A stretch of 64,000 nt of DNA from Clostridiales bacterium (GCA_004557905.1 SFFH01000037.1:57547-121546); one strand, 5' to 3'. Positions 1 through 8,470 are shown, counted from the stretch's first letter. Numbers and translations are program-made. The notes: a model not told the origin generated them from the sequence alone.

Positions 1-577
1 CGATGGTCACCAGGCCCACCACGGAGCCCAGCAGGTATCCGCCCAGCATCATCACGAAATCCCACGCCATGCGCACCAGGCGGAACGGCCAGTGCATGCG
101 CGCGGAAATGATCTGCGGAATCGCGTCGTACGGCGCGACGCCCATGTCCACGCACATGTACGTCGATGCGGCCACCAGGAAAAGCAGCAGCGTCGGCACG
201 AAGATGATCAGGCGCGCCGTCAGCGTCAGGCAGGCGAGCGCCGGAATCCTGTCGATCACCGCCATGCAGAACTGCGCCACATAGCCCACCAGCACCATGT
301 TCGCCAGCGTGCCCAAGCCGATGCGGCCCACGTCATAGCGGATGACGATGAGGATCAGCAGGCAGTTGACCAGCAGCTGCAGCGTGCCAAAGGGGATGCC
401 CAGCGTGCGGGAGAGGCCCATGTTCATCACCGTGCAGGGGTCCGCGCCGAAGCCCAGCAGGTTGAACATCGCCACGCCGAAGCCCATCAGCGTCACGGCG
501 ACAAACAGCGCCGGCACCCTGCGTTCCATTCTCGGGCGCCTCATGCCCGCGACAAATGCGTACAGCTTTTCTTTCAT
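1..577 (-). CDS. YczE/YitT-like integral membrane protein (partial)
   Basis: The ATG (577-575) is preceded by GGGAGG about 10 bases upstream. The reading frame is open to the left edge, so at least 192 codons are visible and the C-terminus lies outside the window. The product is hydrophobic with about five membrane segments. Family-like features are the stretch GFGADPCTVMNMGLS after segment one, a GIPFGTLQLL segment, and GLGTLANMVLVGY, which resemble the YczE/YyaS/YitT group (COG2364-like). That family is of unknown function, although YczE is linked to surfactin production in Bacillus. It is divergently oriented from the phosphonate-type transporter, with a 216 bp gap that must hold both promoters. 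Family assignment is moderately sure; function is not. Confidence 0.7.
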   Translation of the reverse strand, partial: MKEKLYAFVAGMRRPRMERRVPALFVAVTLMGFGVAMFNLLGFGADPCTVMNMGLSRTLGIPFGTLQLLVNCLLILIVIRYDVGRIGLGTLANMVLVGYVAQFCMAVIDRIPALACLTLTARLIIFVPTLLLFLVAASTYMCVDMGVAPYDAIPQIISARMHWPFRLVRMAWDFVMMLGGYLLGSVVGLVTI

Positions 578-793
578 CGGATGCTTTCCTCCCATGCGGC
601 GCCTGTGCCGCAAGCTCATTCAGGACAGCATTATATCGGAGAACCGGCCAAACATCAAGGCGTTTGTGAGGCTTTACGCCTTTTTTCCGCAGGTTTCACC
701 GTTTTCCTCTTTCAGAGACAGCACTTGTGTGCTATACTGTCCTTAAACCCAAACAGAACTGTGCGAAAGCACGACCAAAGGAGGACTTTCTTT

Positions 794-1840
794 ATGAAGA
801 AGCTTCTCACCCTGGCGCTGGCCCTGATGCTGTGCGTCATGTCCGTCGCCGCGATGGCCGACGCCGTCAAGATGGACAAGCTGACCTTCCAGTTCGTCCC
901 GTCCAAGGACGCGGACGTCATCATCACCGGCACCAAGAACCTGCCGGAGCTCGTCAAGGCCGAGATGGCCAAGCTGGGCTACGACATCGGCGAGGTCGAA
1001 ATCTCCGTCGGCACCAGCTATGAGGCCACCGGCGAGGCGATGTGCGCCGGCGCCATCGACGTGGGCTGGCTGCCGGGCGGCACCTACGCCATCTACAGCC
1101 AGGCGAAGGAGGTCGACGTCATCCTGACCGCGACCCGCGCCGGCCTGTCCAACGACAGCACCGACCCGACGACCTGGAACGGCGACGCCAACAAGACGCT
1201 GCCGACCGACGAGCAGGTGACCTTCTACCGCTCCCTGATCTACGCCACCCCGTCCGAGTACGGCAAGCAGCTGGCCGCCAAGGTCAACGCCGGCGAAAAG
1301 CTGACCTGGGAAGACCTCGACAAGGCGACCTGGGCCGTGGGCAACACCTCTTCCTCCGCGGGCTACATCTACCCGACCATGTGGCTGATGGAGAACTACG
1401 ACGGCAAGAAGGTCTCCGACCTGTCCAACGTCGTGCAGCTGGGCTATGCGGACGCGTTCGCGCAGGCCGCCGCCGAGCAGGTGGACATCATCGTGTGCTA
1501 CGCTGACGGCCGCCGCGACTATGAGGCTGCCTGGAACACTGCCACCGACAGCGCCGACGCCACCGGCAAGGCCGGCATGGGCCGCACCGATTCCATCTGG
1601 AACGAGATGAACGTCATCGGCGTGACCGCGGGCATCTACAACGATACCGTCGCCGTCACCACCGCGAAGCCGGAAATCTACAATCCGGAGTTCATCAATG
1701 CGCTGCAGACCGCGCTGATCAACATCATCAACACCGATGAGGGCAAGGCCATCTTCAGTGTGTACAGCCACACCGGCTACGCCATCGCGACCGATTCTGA
1801 CTACGATGCTGCGCGCATGGCGCTCACCGCGGTGCAGTAA
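794..1840 (+). CDS. phnD: Phosphonate/phosphite-type ABC transporter substrate-binding protein
   Basis: This is a 348-residue extracellular binding protein of the PhnD family (PF12974-like). Residues 1-22 form a Sec signal peptide ending AMA before DAVK; there is no convincing lipobox cysteine, so it looks released rather than lipid-anchored. The mature part contains FQFVPSKDAD near the N-terminus and the EAMCAGAIDVGWLPGG segment that corresponds to the ligand-site strand of PhnD proteins. AAAGGAGGA (777-785) lies 8 bases before the ATG. A possible promoter is TTTCAG (710-715) with TATACT (733-738). It is followed by a terminator and then by the ATPase and two permeases of the same importer, so binding protein and transporter may be expressed at different levels. 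The ligand could be phosphonate, phosphite or another oxyanion. Confidence 0.85.
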   Translation: MKKLLTLALALMLCVMSVAAMADAVKMDKLTFQFVPSKDADVIITGTKNLPELVKAEMAKLGYDIGEVEISVGTSYEATGEAMCAGAIDVGWLPGGTYAIYSQAKEVDVILTATRAGLSNDSTDPTTWNGDANKTLPTDEQVTFYRSLIYATPSEYGKQLAAKVNAGEKLTWEDLDKATWAVGNTSSSAGYIYPTMWLMENYDGKKVSDLSNVVQLGYADAFAQAAAEQVDIIVCYADGRRDYEAAWNTATDSADATGKAGMGRTDSIWNEMNVIGVTAGIYNDTVAVTTAKPEIYNPEFINALQTALINIINTDEGKAIFSVYSHTGYAIATDSDYDAARMALTAVQ

Positions 1841-1853
1841 GTCACACATCCCT

Positions 1854-1880
1854 GCGGCTTCCGAAAGGAGGCCGCTTTTT
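1854..1880 (+). terminator. Rho-independent terminator after phnD
   Basis: A nine-base stem (GCGGCTTCC with GGAGGCCGC, one G-T wobble) with a GAAA loop is followed by TTTTT. It sits 13 bases after the phnD stop. Partial read-through here would give excess binding protein over transporter. Confidence 0.75.
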
Positions 1881-1882
1881 CG

Positions 1883-2010
1883 TACTCCTTCCACCATCCT
1901 GCGGATGGTCCCCCTCCCTCAGGAGGGAGGCATGGAGAGCGGCACGAAGGCTCCCTCTTGAGGGAGCTGGCTGCCGAAGGCAGACTGAGGGAGTGTCCTC
2001 TGCCGAGGCC
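1883..2010 (+). repeat. Intergenic imperfect-palindrome repeat with CTCCCT/AGGGAG arms
   Basis: Nested inverted repeats fill the gap between phnD and the ATPase: CTCCCTC/GAGGGAG near 1913-1928, GGCTCCCTC/GAGGGAGCT at 1949-1968, and CTGCCGAAGGCAG at 1971-1983. The arms ACTCCTT...ACTGAGGGAGT bracket it. Similar 'TGAGGGAG' palindromic repeats are common in gut Clostridia (established knowledge, recalled). It has no reading frame worth calling, and it differs from the A/B elements seen elsewhere in this window. Confidence 0.55.
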
Positions 2011-2061
2011 GCTTTTTTCATGAATTTTTCCTGCAATGCACACAGAATGCGCACGCCGCTG

Positions 2062-2091
2062 TTGCAGGAGGCGAGGCTGACGTGCTATAAT
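2062..2091 (+). promoter_or_regulatory. Sigma-A promoter for phnC-phnE-phnE
   Basis: TTGCAG (2062-2067), an 18-base spacer and TATAAT (2086-2091) with an extended TGC just before the -10. It lies 43 bases upstream of the TTG start of the ATPase, so the transporter subunits have their own promoter apart from phnD. Confidence 0.65.
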
Positions 2092-2133
2092 TTGATCAAT
2101 GAAATTGCGCTTCGGGCAGAAAGGGTCATTCAC

Positions 2134-2892
2134 TTGATCGAGTTTAAAAACGTAAGCAAAACCTATCCCAACGGCGTGAAGGGACTCAAGAACGTCAATC
2201 TGACGATCGATCAGGGCGAATTTGTGGCGATCATCGGCCTGTCCGGCGCCGGCAAATCCACCCTCATCCGCACCATCAACCGCATGATCGACATCACCGA
2301 GGGCCAGCTGATCGTCGACGGTGTAGATGTGATGACGCTGCACGGCAAGAGCATGCGCCGCTTCCGCCGCAAGATCGGCATGATCTTCCAGTCTTTCAAC
2401 CTGGTCACCCGCTCCACCGCCATCAAGAACGTGCTCACGTCCATGGTGCCGGACATGGGCTTTTTCCGCGTGCTGCTGGGCCTGTTCACGAAGGAGCAGA
2501 AGATGCAGGCGCTCGAGGCGCTTGACAAGGTCGGCATCCTCGACAAGGCGTACACCCGCTGCGACCAGCTCTCCGGCGGCCAGCAGCAGCGCGTTGCGCT
2601 GGCGCGCACGCTCAACCAGTCCCCGTCCATCATCCTGGCGGACGAGCCGGTTGCCGCGCTCGACCCGGTGACGGCGCATCAGGTCATGAGCGACTTCAAG
2701 CGCATCAACGAGGAGCTGAACATCTCCGTGCTCATCAACATCCACCACGTCGACCTTGCGCTCAAGTACGCCACCCGTGTCATCGGCATCCGCGCGGGCG
2801 AGATTGTCTACGACGGCCCCAGCAGCCAGGTGACGCAGGCGGTTCTGGATTCCATCTACAACGGCGCGTCCGTACCGCAGGCGGGTGAATAA
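2134..2892 (+). CDS. phnC: Phosphonate-type ABC transporter ATP-binding protein
   Basis: This cytoplasmic ATPase energises the importer. I chose the TTG at 2134 because AGAAAGGG lies 8 bases upstream and the protein then begins IEFKNVSKTYPNG, the normal family N-terminus; it gives 252 residues, the usual PhnC length. Visible motifs are Walker A GLSGAGKST (residues 35-43), the signature LSGGQQQRVALAR, Walker B IILADEPVAALDP and the switch histidine in NIHHVDLA. The segment FQSFNLV is the Q-loop. The stop is separated by one base from the ATG of the next permease, which implies translational coupling. No C-P lyase genes follow, so the product is likely for uptake only. Confidence 0.88.
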   Translation: MIEFKNVSKTYPNGVKGLKNVNLTIDQGEFVAIIGLSGAGKSTLIRTINRMIDITEGQLIVDGVDVMTLHGKSMRRFRRKIGMIFQSFNLVTRSTAIKNVLTSMVPDMGFFRVLLGLFTKEQKMQALEALDKVGILDKAYTRCDQLSGGQQQRVALARTLNQSPSIILADEPVAALDPVTAHQVMSDFKRINEELNISVLINIHHVDLALKYATRVIGIRAGEIVYDGPSSQVTQAVLDSIYNGASVPQAGE

Positions 2893-2893
2893 A

Positions 2894-3745
2894 ATGGCAA
2901 AGAAGAAAGAAGCGGCGTACCGCGTTCCGCTGTTTGACCGGATCTTCAAGCCGGAAATCATCACGCTGAAAAACGGCAGCACCGTGGCGCGCCCGCGCTC
3001 GCGCACGCCGCTGATCGCGGCAATCCTCATCGCGGTGGTCTGGGCCTCCATCCAGCTCACGGGCTTTGACATCGGCATCATCATCCGGCGCGGCCATCAG
3101 TTCACCTACATCCTGGCGCGCATCTTCCACCCGAATTTCTCGTACTTTGGCAAGGTCGTCGGCCCGCTGCTGGACACCATCAAGATGTCGATCCTCGGCT
3201 CCGTGCTCGGCGCCACGCTGGCGCTGCCCTTTGCCGTGGTCGCCTCCACCAACATCAACAAGAGCGCCCTGGCCGTCTCCCTGTGCCGCTTCCTGCTCAA
3301 CATCATCCGCACGCTGCCTACGCTGGTCATCGCCAAGTTCGCGGCGCTGATCTTCGGCCTGGGCACCTTCGCCGGCACGGTCGCCATCACGGTGTTCACC
3401 TTCGGCGTCGTCTCCAAGATGATGTACGAGGCCATCGAGACGATCGACATGGGCGCGTTCGAGGCGATGGAATCCGCCGGCGGCGACAAGTTCCAGTCCT
3501 TCCGCACAGCCTGCTTCCCGCAGATCCTGCCCACCTACCTGAGCTACTGTCTCTACAGCCTGGAGATGAACATCCGCGCGGCGGCTATCCTGGGCTATGT
3601 CGGCGCGGGCGGCCTGGGTCTGCTCATCAACGAGCGCATCGGCTGGCGCGACTATGAGGGCTTGGGCATGGTGCTCCTGGCGCTGTTCGTGGTCGTGTTC
3701 ATCATTGAAAACACCAGCCAGTACCTGCGCAGGAAGCTCAGCTGA
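2894..3745 (+). CDS. phnE: Phosphonate-type ABC transporter permease 1
   Basis: This inner-membrane permease has 283 residues. The ATG at 2894 has AGGCGGGTG a few bases upstream; an in-frame GTG at 2885 overlaps phnC and is less likely. The N-terminal 35 residues are basic and cytoplasmic, then about six membrane segments follow. The EAA loop that contacts the ATPase reads EAMESAGGDKFQSFRTACFP, as in PhnE proteins. The C-terminal half has the glycine-rich ILGYVGAGGLG motif typical of this family. It pairs with the second permease immediately downstream (14-base gap) to make a heterodimeric channel, as seen in two-PhnE systems. Confidence 0.88.
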   Translation: MAKKKEAAYRVPLFDRIFKPEIITLKNGSTVARPRSRTPLIAAILIAVVWASIQLTGFDIGIIIRRGHQFTYILARIFHPNFSYFGKVVGPLLDTIKMSILGSVLGATLALPFAVVASTNINKSALAVSLCRFLLNIIRTLPTLVIAKFAALIFGLGTFAGTVAITVFTFGVVSKMMYEAIETIDMGAFEAMESAGGDKFQSFRTACFPQILPTYLSYCLYSLEMNIRAAAILGYVGAGGLGLLINERIGWRDYEGLGMVLLALFVVVFIIENTSQYLRRKLS

Positions 3746-3759
3746 GGAGGATCGGACAT

Positions 3760-4602
3760 ATGGCAAAACAGAACAAGCTGCTGACCGACCGTCCTCTGAC
3801 GATCGAAGAGGCATACGAGGCGCGGCCTCGCCTGTGGTGGGTCTATACGCTCATCGTGCTCATCGTGGCCAGTCTGCTGACCTGGAGCGGCACGGCGGTT
3901 AAATTTGGCGGCTTCGCCACCAAGGGCATCGAGGTGGCCAAGGGCGTGGGCAACGGCCTGCTTCACCCGGATACGAACCTGCTGTTTAACCTCACGACCG
4001 AGGGCGTGCCCTACCAGCTGTTCCAGACGGTGGCCATCGCCGTGCTCGGCACGCTGATCGGCGGCCTGCTGGCCGTGCCCTTCAGCTTCCTGGCCAGCAA
4101 CAAGATCGTGCCCAAGGGAGTCGCGTTCATCACCAGCGCGGTCATCCTCATCATCCGCACCATCCCCAGCCTGGTCTGGGCGCTGGTCTGGATTCGCGTG
4201 ACCGGCCCGAACGCGTTCTGCGGCGTGGTCACGCAGTCCGTATGCTCCATCGGCATGATCTCCAAGATGTACATCACGGCCATCGAGGACATCGACGTGC
4301 GCATCCTGGAGAGCCTGGACGCCTCCGGCTGCACCGCCTTCCAGAAGATCCGCTACGGCATCCTGCCGCAGATCATCCCCAATTTCATCTCCACCGTCAT
4401 CTACCGCTTTGACATCAATGTCAAGGACGCGACGACGCTGGGCATTGTCGGCGCGGGCGGCATCGGCGCGGCGCTGATCCAGTGCATCAATTCCAGCCGC
4501 TGGAGCATGGTGGGCGCATACCTGTGCGGCATGGTCGTGCTGATGCTGTTCATCGAATTCTTCTCCACTAGGATCCGCAGTAAGCTGACCCGCGGACAAT
4601 AA
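3760..4602 (+). CDS. phnE: Phosphonate-type ABC transporter permease 2
   Basis: A second PhnE paralogue of 280 residues, with GAGGAGG 9 bases before the ATG. It has about six membrane segments, an EAA-like loop (ESLDASGCTAFQKIRYGILP) and the family motif LGIVGAGGIGA near the C-terminus. It differs clearly from the first permease, so this is an old duplication forming a heterodimer rather than a recent copy. It ends the operon. The stop codon is followed after one base by a copy of the composite A-B repeat, which may serve as the transcript end. Confidence 0.87.
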   Translation: MAKQNKLLTDRPLTIEEAYEARPRLWWVYTLIVLIVASLLTWSGTAVKFGGFATKGIEVAKGVGNGLLHPDTNLLFNLTTEGVPYQLFQTVAIAVLGTLIGGLLAVPFSFLASNKIVPKGVAFITSAVILIIRTIPSLVWALVWIRVTGPNAFCGVVTQSVCSIGMISKMYITAIEDIDVRILESLDASGCTAFQKIRYGILPQIIPNFISTVIYRFDINVKDATTLGIVGAGGIGAALIQCINSSRWSMVGAYLCGMVVLMLFIEFFSTRIRSKLTRGQ

Positions 4603-4603
4603 A

Positions 4604-4718
4604 GAAGGGGTCTGGGGACGAGTCCCCAGGTGGGGTTTGGGGCCTGCGGCCCCAACGTATCCTATCCGATAAAACACCGTTTCAGAGCAGGCTGCACAGC
4701 AGACTGCAATTGAAACGG
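4604..4718 (+). repeat. Composite hairpin repeat, copy A1+B1
   Basis: Element A (4604-4657) has two hairpins: stem CTGGGGAC/GTCCCCAG and stem TTGGGGCC/GGCCCCAA, ending AACG. After 21 bases comes element B (4677-4718), closed by CCGTTTCA/TGAAACGG around a GCAG/CTGC-rich core. It begins immediately after the second phnE stop. The same order and orientation recur at four other places in the window, with different stem bases that keep pairing. Confidence 0.75.
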
Positions 4719-4763
4719 AGGCGATCTGAATAAGCTTGCATTCGCTGCGACCCGAATTTCTCT

Positions 4764-4789
4764 GAGCGGCTCAATGGCCGCTCTTTTTT
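4764..4789 (+). terminator. Rho-independent terminator before the phosphoesterase gene
   Basis: Stem GAGCGGC/GCCGCTC with a six-base loop followed by six T. The ribosome binding site of the next gene (AAGGAG, 4791-4796) starts right after the T-run. This puts a terminator within the leader of that gene, so it could act as an attenuator if transcription starts upstream. Confidence 0.7.
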
Positions 4790-4803
4790 CAAGGAGCTTC
4801 TCT

Positions 4804-6360
4804 ATGGACAAGACGCTCAGCATCCGCTTCACCTCGGACACGCACGGCTATCTCTTTCCCACCAACTACGCCGACCGGCAGGAACGGGCGATGGGCCTGA
4901 TGAAGCTGGCAGCGGACTTCCCGCACGACGGCAATACGCTCATCCTCGACGGCGGCGACACCATTCAGGGCTCGCCGCTGACCAACTTCTTTCACCGCCT
5001 GCCCGAGGAGGAGAGGCGGCGCTGTCTGGCAGACAGCACCCACGGCCGCCATCCCATCGCCGCGATGATGAACCTGGCGGGCTATCAGTTTGTGACGCTG
5101 GGCAATCATGACTTCAACTACGGCGTCAACGCTCTGGCCGACTACCTGAACGAGCTGAACGCGCAGTGCCTGTGCTGCAACATCCGTGACCGGGACGGCC
5201 TGCTGCCCATCGCGCCGTATGCCATTCACCGGTTGGGCAACGGGCTGCGCGTCGGCCTCGTCGGTGCGTGCACGCCCTTCGTCAGGCGCTGGGAGAACCC
5301 GAAGACGGTTGCACAGCTGGTCATCGAGGACGCCGTGGACGCCTGCGCCCGCGCGCTGGAGGCGATCCGGCCGCAGTGCGACGTGACCGTGCTGATCTAT
5401 CACGGCGGCTTTGAGTGCGACCTGAAAACCGGCGAGCCGCTCACCGAAAGCCGCGAGAACGAGGCCTGCCGCATCTGCCGGGAGCTTGACTTCGACCTCG
5501 TGCTCACCGGCCACCAGCACATGCGCGTGGACGGCGTGCACTTTGGCCACAGCTATGCCGTGCAGCCGGGCTATCGCGCGCCGCACGCCTGCGCCGTGAC
5601 CGTCACGGTGCATGAGGACGGCAGCAAATCGTTTGAAAGCGAGATTCTGCCCGCCTCCGCTGAACCGCTGCCCGGGGCCAGCGCGCTGCTTGCCCCGCTC
5701 GAGCAGCGGGTGCAGGCCTGGCTGGACACGCCCGCCGGGCATCTGGACATCCCGCTTCAGGGCGGCGACCACCTTTCGCAGGCGGTGCACGGCAGCCCGC
5801 TGGCCAACTTCATCAACACCGTGCAGCTCGCCGCCTCCGGCGCGCAGATCTCCGCCTGCTCCCTGCCCAACGAGTTCAAGGGCCTGCCCACGACGGTCAC
5901 CGTACGCGACGTGGTTTCTACCTATATTTATACGAACACGCTGGTCGTGCTGGCGCTTGACCGCGCGGCGCTCAGGCAGTACATGGAGCGCTCGGCGATG
6001 TACTTCGCCATAGGCAGCGACGGGCAGCTCTGTATCGCCAACGAGTTTCTGGCGCCCAAGGTCGAGCACTACAACTACGACTACTTTTCCGGCGTGGATT
6101 ACGTCATCGACGTGCGCCGGCCCGCGGGCGAGCGCGTGACCTCCATCCGTCTGAATGGGCGGGAGCTGGGCGAAGACGAGACGGTGACCGTGTGCATCAA
6201 CAGCTACCGTTCCTGCGGCACGGGCGGCTACGGCTTCCTCGTCGGCCAGAAGGTCGTCGCCGATATTCAGGTGGACGTCGCCGACGCGATGATCGAGTAC
6301 ATCATGACGCACCCGCAGATCCGGGTGGATACGCACCGGTACTGCGAGGTGCGCGCATAA
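4804..6360 (+). CDS. 5'-nucleotidase / 2',3'-cyclic phosphodiesterase-like metallophosphoesterase
   Basis: The product has 518 residues; the ATG at 4804 follows AAGGAG by 7 bases. The N-terminal calcineurin-like domain shows the di-metal motifs: TSDTHG near residue 12, LDGGDTIQGS, GNHDFNYG, and TGHQHM with a preceding YHGGF. The C-terminal half is the 5'-nucleotidase substrate domain, with GSPLANFI and SYRSCGTGGYGF, which fits the nucleobase-clamping FxxGxxG-type region. Most relatives are secreted or surface proteins, but no signal peptide is visible here, so it may act in the cytoplasm. Its position after a phosphonate-type importer suggests a role in phosphate scavenging, which is inference. 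It stands alone, with a terminator upstream. Confidence 0.82.
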   Translation: MDKTLSIRFTSDTHGYLFPTNYADRQERAMGLMKLAADFPHDGNTLILDGGDTIQGSPLTNFFHRLPEEERRRCLADSTHGRHPIAAMMNLAGYQFVTLGNHDFNYGVNALADYLNELNAQCLCCNIRDRDGLLPIAPYAIHRLGNGLRVGLVGACTPFVRRWENPKTVAQLVIEDAVDACARALEAIRPQCDVTVLIYHGGFECDLKTGEPLTESRENEACRICRELDFDLVLTGHQHMRVDGVHFGHSYAVQPGYRAPHACAVTVTVHEDGSKSFESEILPASAEPLPGASALLAPLEQRVQAWLDTPAGHLDIPLQGGDHLSQAVHGSPLANFINTVQLAASGAQISACSLPNEFKGLPTTVTVRDVVSTYIYTNTLVVLALDRAALRQYMERSAMYFAIGSDGQLCIANEFLAPKVEHYNYDYFSGVDYVIDVRRPAGERVTSIRLNGRELGEDETVTVCINSYRSCGTGGYGFLVGQKVVADIQVDVADAMIEYIMTHPQIRVDTHRYCEVRA

Positions 6361-6431
6361 CGCCGATCAGGCGCGCCTGATTGGCAAAGAATACGTTTAA
6401 AAGCCAACCGGCATAGGAGAGGAGAAGGACG

Positions 6432-7340
6432 ATGCACGAGGGAGTACCGGCCTATCTGGCGCAGCTGCTGCGCGCGCAGTACGGCGAGGAGACGGCGGAG
6501 CGGATCGCGCAGGGCTATGCGGCACAGCGCGTCGTGACGCTGCGGGCGAATCCGCTGAAGACGGACGCGCAGACCGTGCGCGAAAGGCTGGCGGCGCAGG
6601 ACATTGAGACGAGCCCGGTGCCCTGGTACGCCGACGCGATGATCGTGCGCGGCGCGAGGGAGGATGCGCTCACGGGGCTTGACCTGTATGAACGCGGCGA
6701 GATCTACCTGCAGAGCCTGTCCTCGATGATCCCGCCGCTGCTGCTGGGCGCCAAACCCGGCGAGAACGTGCTGGATATGGCGGCTGCGCCGGGCGGCAAG
6801 ACGACGCAGATCGCCGCGCTGACGGGCAATCAGGCGATGGTGACGGCCTGCGAGATGAACAAAATCCGCGCGGAGCGCCTGCGCTACAACGTGCAGCGGC
6901 AGGGCGCGACGCGCGTGACGGTGATGAACATCGATTCCCGCAATCTGGACGATCTGTTTTCCTTTGACCGCATCCTGCTGGACGCGCCCTGCTCCGGCAG
7001 CGGCACCGTGCAGCTGGGCTCCCCGCGCTCGAAGGGCCAGTTTTCCCGCGAATTTCTTTCGCGGACGACGAAGCAGCAGGAGGCGCTGCTCCATAAGGCG
7101 CTGCGGCTTCTGCGCCCGGGCTGCGAGATGATCTACTCCACCTGCTCCGTGCTGGCCCAGGAGAACGAGGAGATCGTCTCCCGCGTGCTGCGCAAGACCG
7201 GCGCACTGATCGTCCCGCTCGAGCTTGCGGCGTTTGACAGCGTGCCCCGACTGCCGGTCTCCATCCCCGGCACGCTGTGCGTGGCGCCGGACGAATTGCA
7301 CGAGGGGTTCTTCGTGGCGAAGATCAGGAGAATGAAATAA
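6432..7340 (+). CDS. NOL1/NOP2/Sun-family RNA (cytosine-5) methyltransferase
   Basis: This SAM-dependent enzyme of the RsmB/RsmF type makes 5-methylcytosine in rRNA. At 302 residues it corresponds to the catalytic core without the long C-terminal PUA-like extension of RsmF. Visible motifs are the SAM-binding DMAAAPGGKTTQIA, the motif IV LLDAPCSGSG, and the motif VI catalytic cysteine in IYSTCSVLAQENE. An N-terminal RNA-binding segment (residues 1-100) includes RVVTLRANPLKTD. GGAGAGGAGAAGG lies before the ATG. A strong bidirectional-looking terminator follows at once, so it is likely monocistronic. I cannot tell which rRNA position it modifies. Confidence 0.82.
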   Translation: MHEGVPAYLAQLLRAQYGEETAERIAQGYAAQRVVTLRANPLKTDAQTVRERLAAQDIETSPVPWYADAMIVRGAREDALTGLDLYERGEIYLQSLSSMIPPLLLGAKPGENVLDMAAAPGGKTTQIAALTGNQAMVTACEMNKIRAERLRYNVQRQGATRVTVMNIDSRNLDDLFSFDRILLDAPCSGSGTVQLGSPRSKGQFSREFLSRTTKQQEALLHKALRLLRPGCEMIYSTCSVLAQENEEIVSRVLRKTGALIVPLELAAFDSVPRLPVSIPGTLCVAPDELHEGFFVAKIRRMK

Positions 7341-7342
7341 CC

Positions 7343-7371
7343 AAAAAAGCCCTGCTTTGCAAGGCTTTTTT
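7343..7371 (+). terminator. Rho-independent terminator
   Basis: AAAAAAGCC and GGCTTTTTT form a stem around an 11-base loop, with a T-run on one side and an A-run on the other. It can therefore end transcription on the plus strand and possibly also the converging minus-strand gene. Confidence 0.8.
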
Positions 7372-7406
7372 GCTTGAAGCGATTCAGCGCTTCATTCCTT
7401 TTCATC

Positions 7407-7473
7407 GCGCGAAGCGGACATGGGGTCAAGGGGCGAAGTCCCTTGGCGGGGTTTGGGGCCTGCGGCCCCAACG
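7407..7473 (+). repeat. Hairpin repeat, copy A2 (no B partner)
   Basis: It starts with GCGCGAAGCG and has the two element-A hairpins: stem CAAGGG/CCCTTG and stem TTGGGGCC/GGCCCCAA, ending AACG. It lies between two converging genes. No element B follows, because the 3' end of the cation efflux gene begins 10 bases later. Confidence 0.7.
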
Positions 7474-7482
7474 TCCCCCGCT

Positions 7483-8412
7483 TTACTCCGCCGCGGCTGT
7501 CACGGGATTGACGTGTACCATGATGTGCTTGACCTTCGGGAACTCGGCCTCGATGGCCGTATGCACGCGCTCGGCGATGGCGTGGCTCTGCTCGAGCGGG
7601 AGCTGTCCGTCGGCGCGGATCTCGATGTCCACATAGATCTTGTTGCCGAAGACGCGGGTCTGGATCATGTCCACGCCCAGCACGCCTGGCTGTGCCCCGG
7701 CGCAACGCAGCATGGCCTGCTCCGTCTCCTCGCTGCAGGAGTGGTCCACCATCTTTTCGATGGCGTCCCGAAAGATGTCGTAGGCGGCCTTGAGGATGAA
7801 GACGCAGATCACCAGGCTGGCCACGGGGTCGAGCACCGGATGGCCCAGCCGCGCGCCGGCGATGCCGATGAGCGCGCCGACGGAGGACAGCGCGTCGCTG
7901 CGGTGATGCCAGGCGTCCGCCATCAGCGCACCGGAATCCAGCTTTTTGGCATAGTGGCGCGTGTACCAGTACATGGCCTCCTTGGTGACGATGGAAACCA
8001 CGGCGGCGGCCAGCGCCAGAAGCCCCGGCACGGCGATCTGCGATGCGCTGCCGCTTGTGATCTTCTCCAGCGCGGCATGCCCGATGAACAGGCCCGTGAT
8101 GAACAGCGTCACCGCCAGCACGATGGCGGCCACGCATTCAAAGCGCTCGTGCCCGTAGGGGTGATCCCTGTCCGAATCCCTGGCGGAGATCTTCACGCCG
8201 ATGATGACGATGATGCTGCTGAACACGTCCGACGCGGAGTGCACGGCGTCGCTGACCATGGCGCCGGAGTTTGCCAGCACGCCGGCCAGAAGCTTGAGCA
8301 GGGAGAGCACCGTGTTGCCCACGATGCTGACCATCGATACCCGGACCGCGGTCCTTTCAAACGCTTCCTGCGGCAGGGCGGGGGAGGGGGTGGGGCGGGT
8401 TTGGTTTTCCAT
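7483..8412 (-). CDS. Cation diffusion facilitator (Ni/Co-type metal efflux)
   Basis: This is a 309-residue CDF transporter that exchanges divalent metal for protons at the cytoplasmic membrane. The ATG at 8412 has GGAGG 8 bases upstream; an upstream in-frame ATG at 8427 would overlap that site. About six membrane segments are visible. The metal site in segment II is SDAVHSASDVFSS (HxxxD-like) and the paired site in segment V is MADAWHHRSDALSS. The last 80 residues are the cytoplasmic ZT_dimer domain (VDHSCSEE...DMIQTRVFGNKIYVDIEI). The leader contains a NiCo riboswitch, which points to nickel and cobalt as the exported ions rather than zinc. The end converges on the methyltransferase gene. 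Confidence 0.9.
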   Translation of the reverse strand: MENQTRPTPSPALPQEAFERTAVRVSMVSIVGNTVLSLLKLLAGVLANSGAMVSDAVHSASDVFSSIIVIIGVKISARDSDRDHPYGHERFECVAAIVLAVTLFITGLFIGHAALEKITSGSASQIAVPGLLALAAAVVSIVTKEAMYWYTRHYAKKLDSGALMADAWHHRSDALSSVGALIGIAGARLGHPVLDPVASLVICVFILKAAYDIFRDAIEKMVDHSCSEETEQAMLRCAGAQPGVLGVDMIQTRVFGNKIYVDIEIRADGQLPLEQSHAIAERVHTAIEAEFPKVKHIMVHVNPVTAAAE

Positions 8413-8470
8413 AACAGTTACCTCCAAAGGATTGATCAGATAACTCTATGGCACTTGCCTCTCGTGGGTG

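Noticed and set aside
742..794. Upstream extension of the phnD reading frame far into the region of the minus-strand gene
   Set aside because: The ATG at 794 has an ideal binding site and starts a signal peptide; the upstream frame is a shadow of the YczE-like gene.
6364..6382. Palindrome GATCAGGCGCGCCTGATT after the nucleotidase gene
   Set aside because: It has almost no loop and no T-run, so it is a poor terminator; a chance GC palindrome cannot be excluded.
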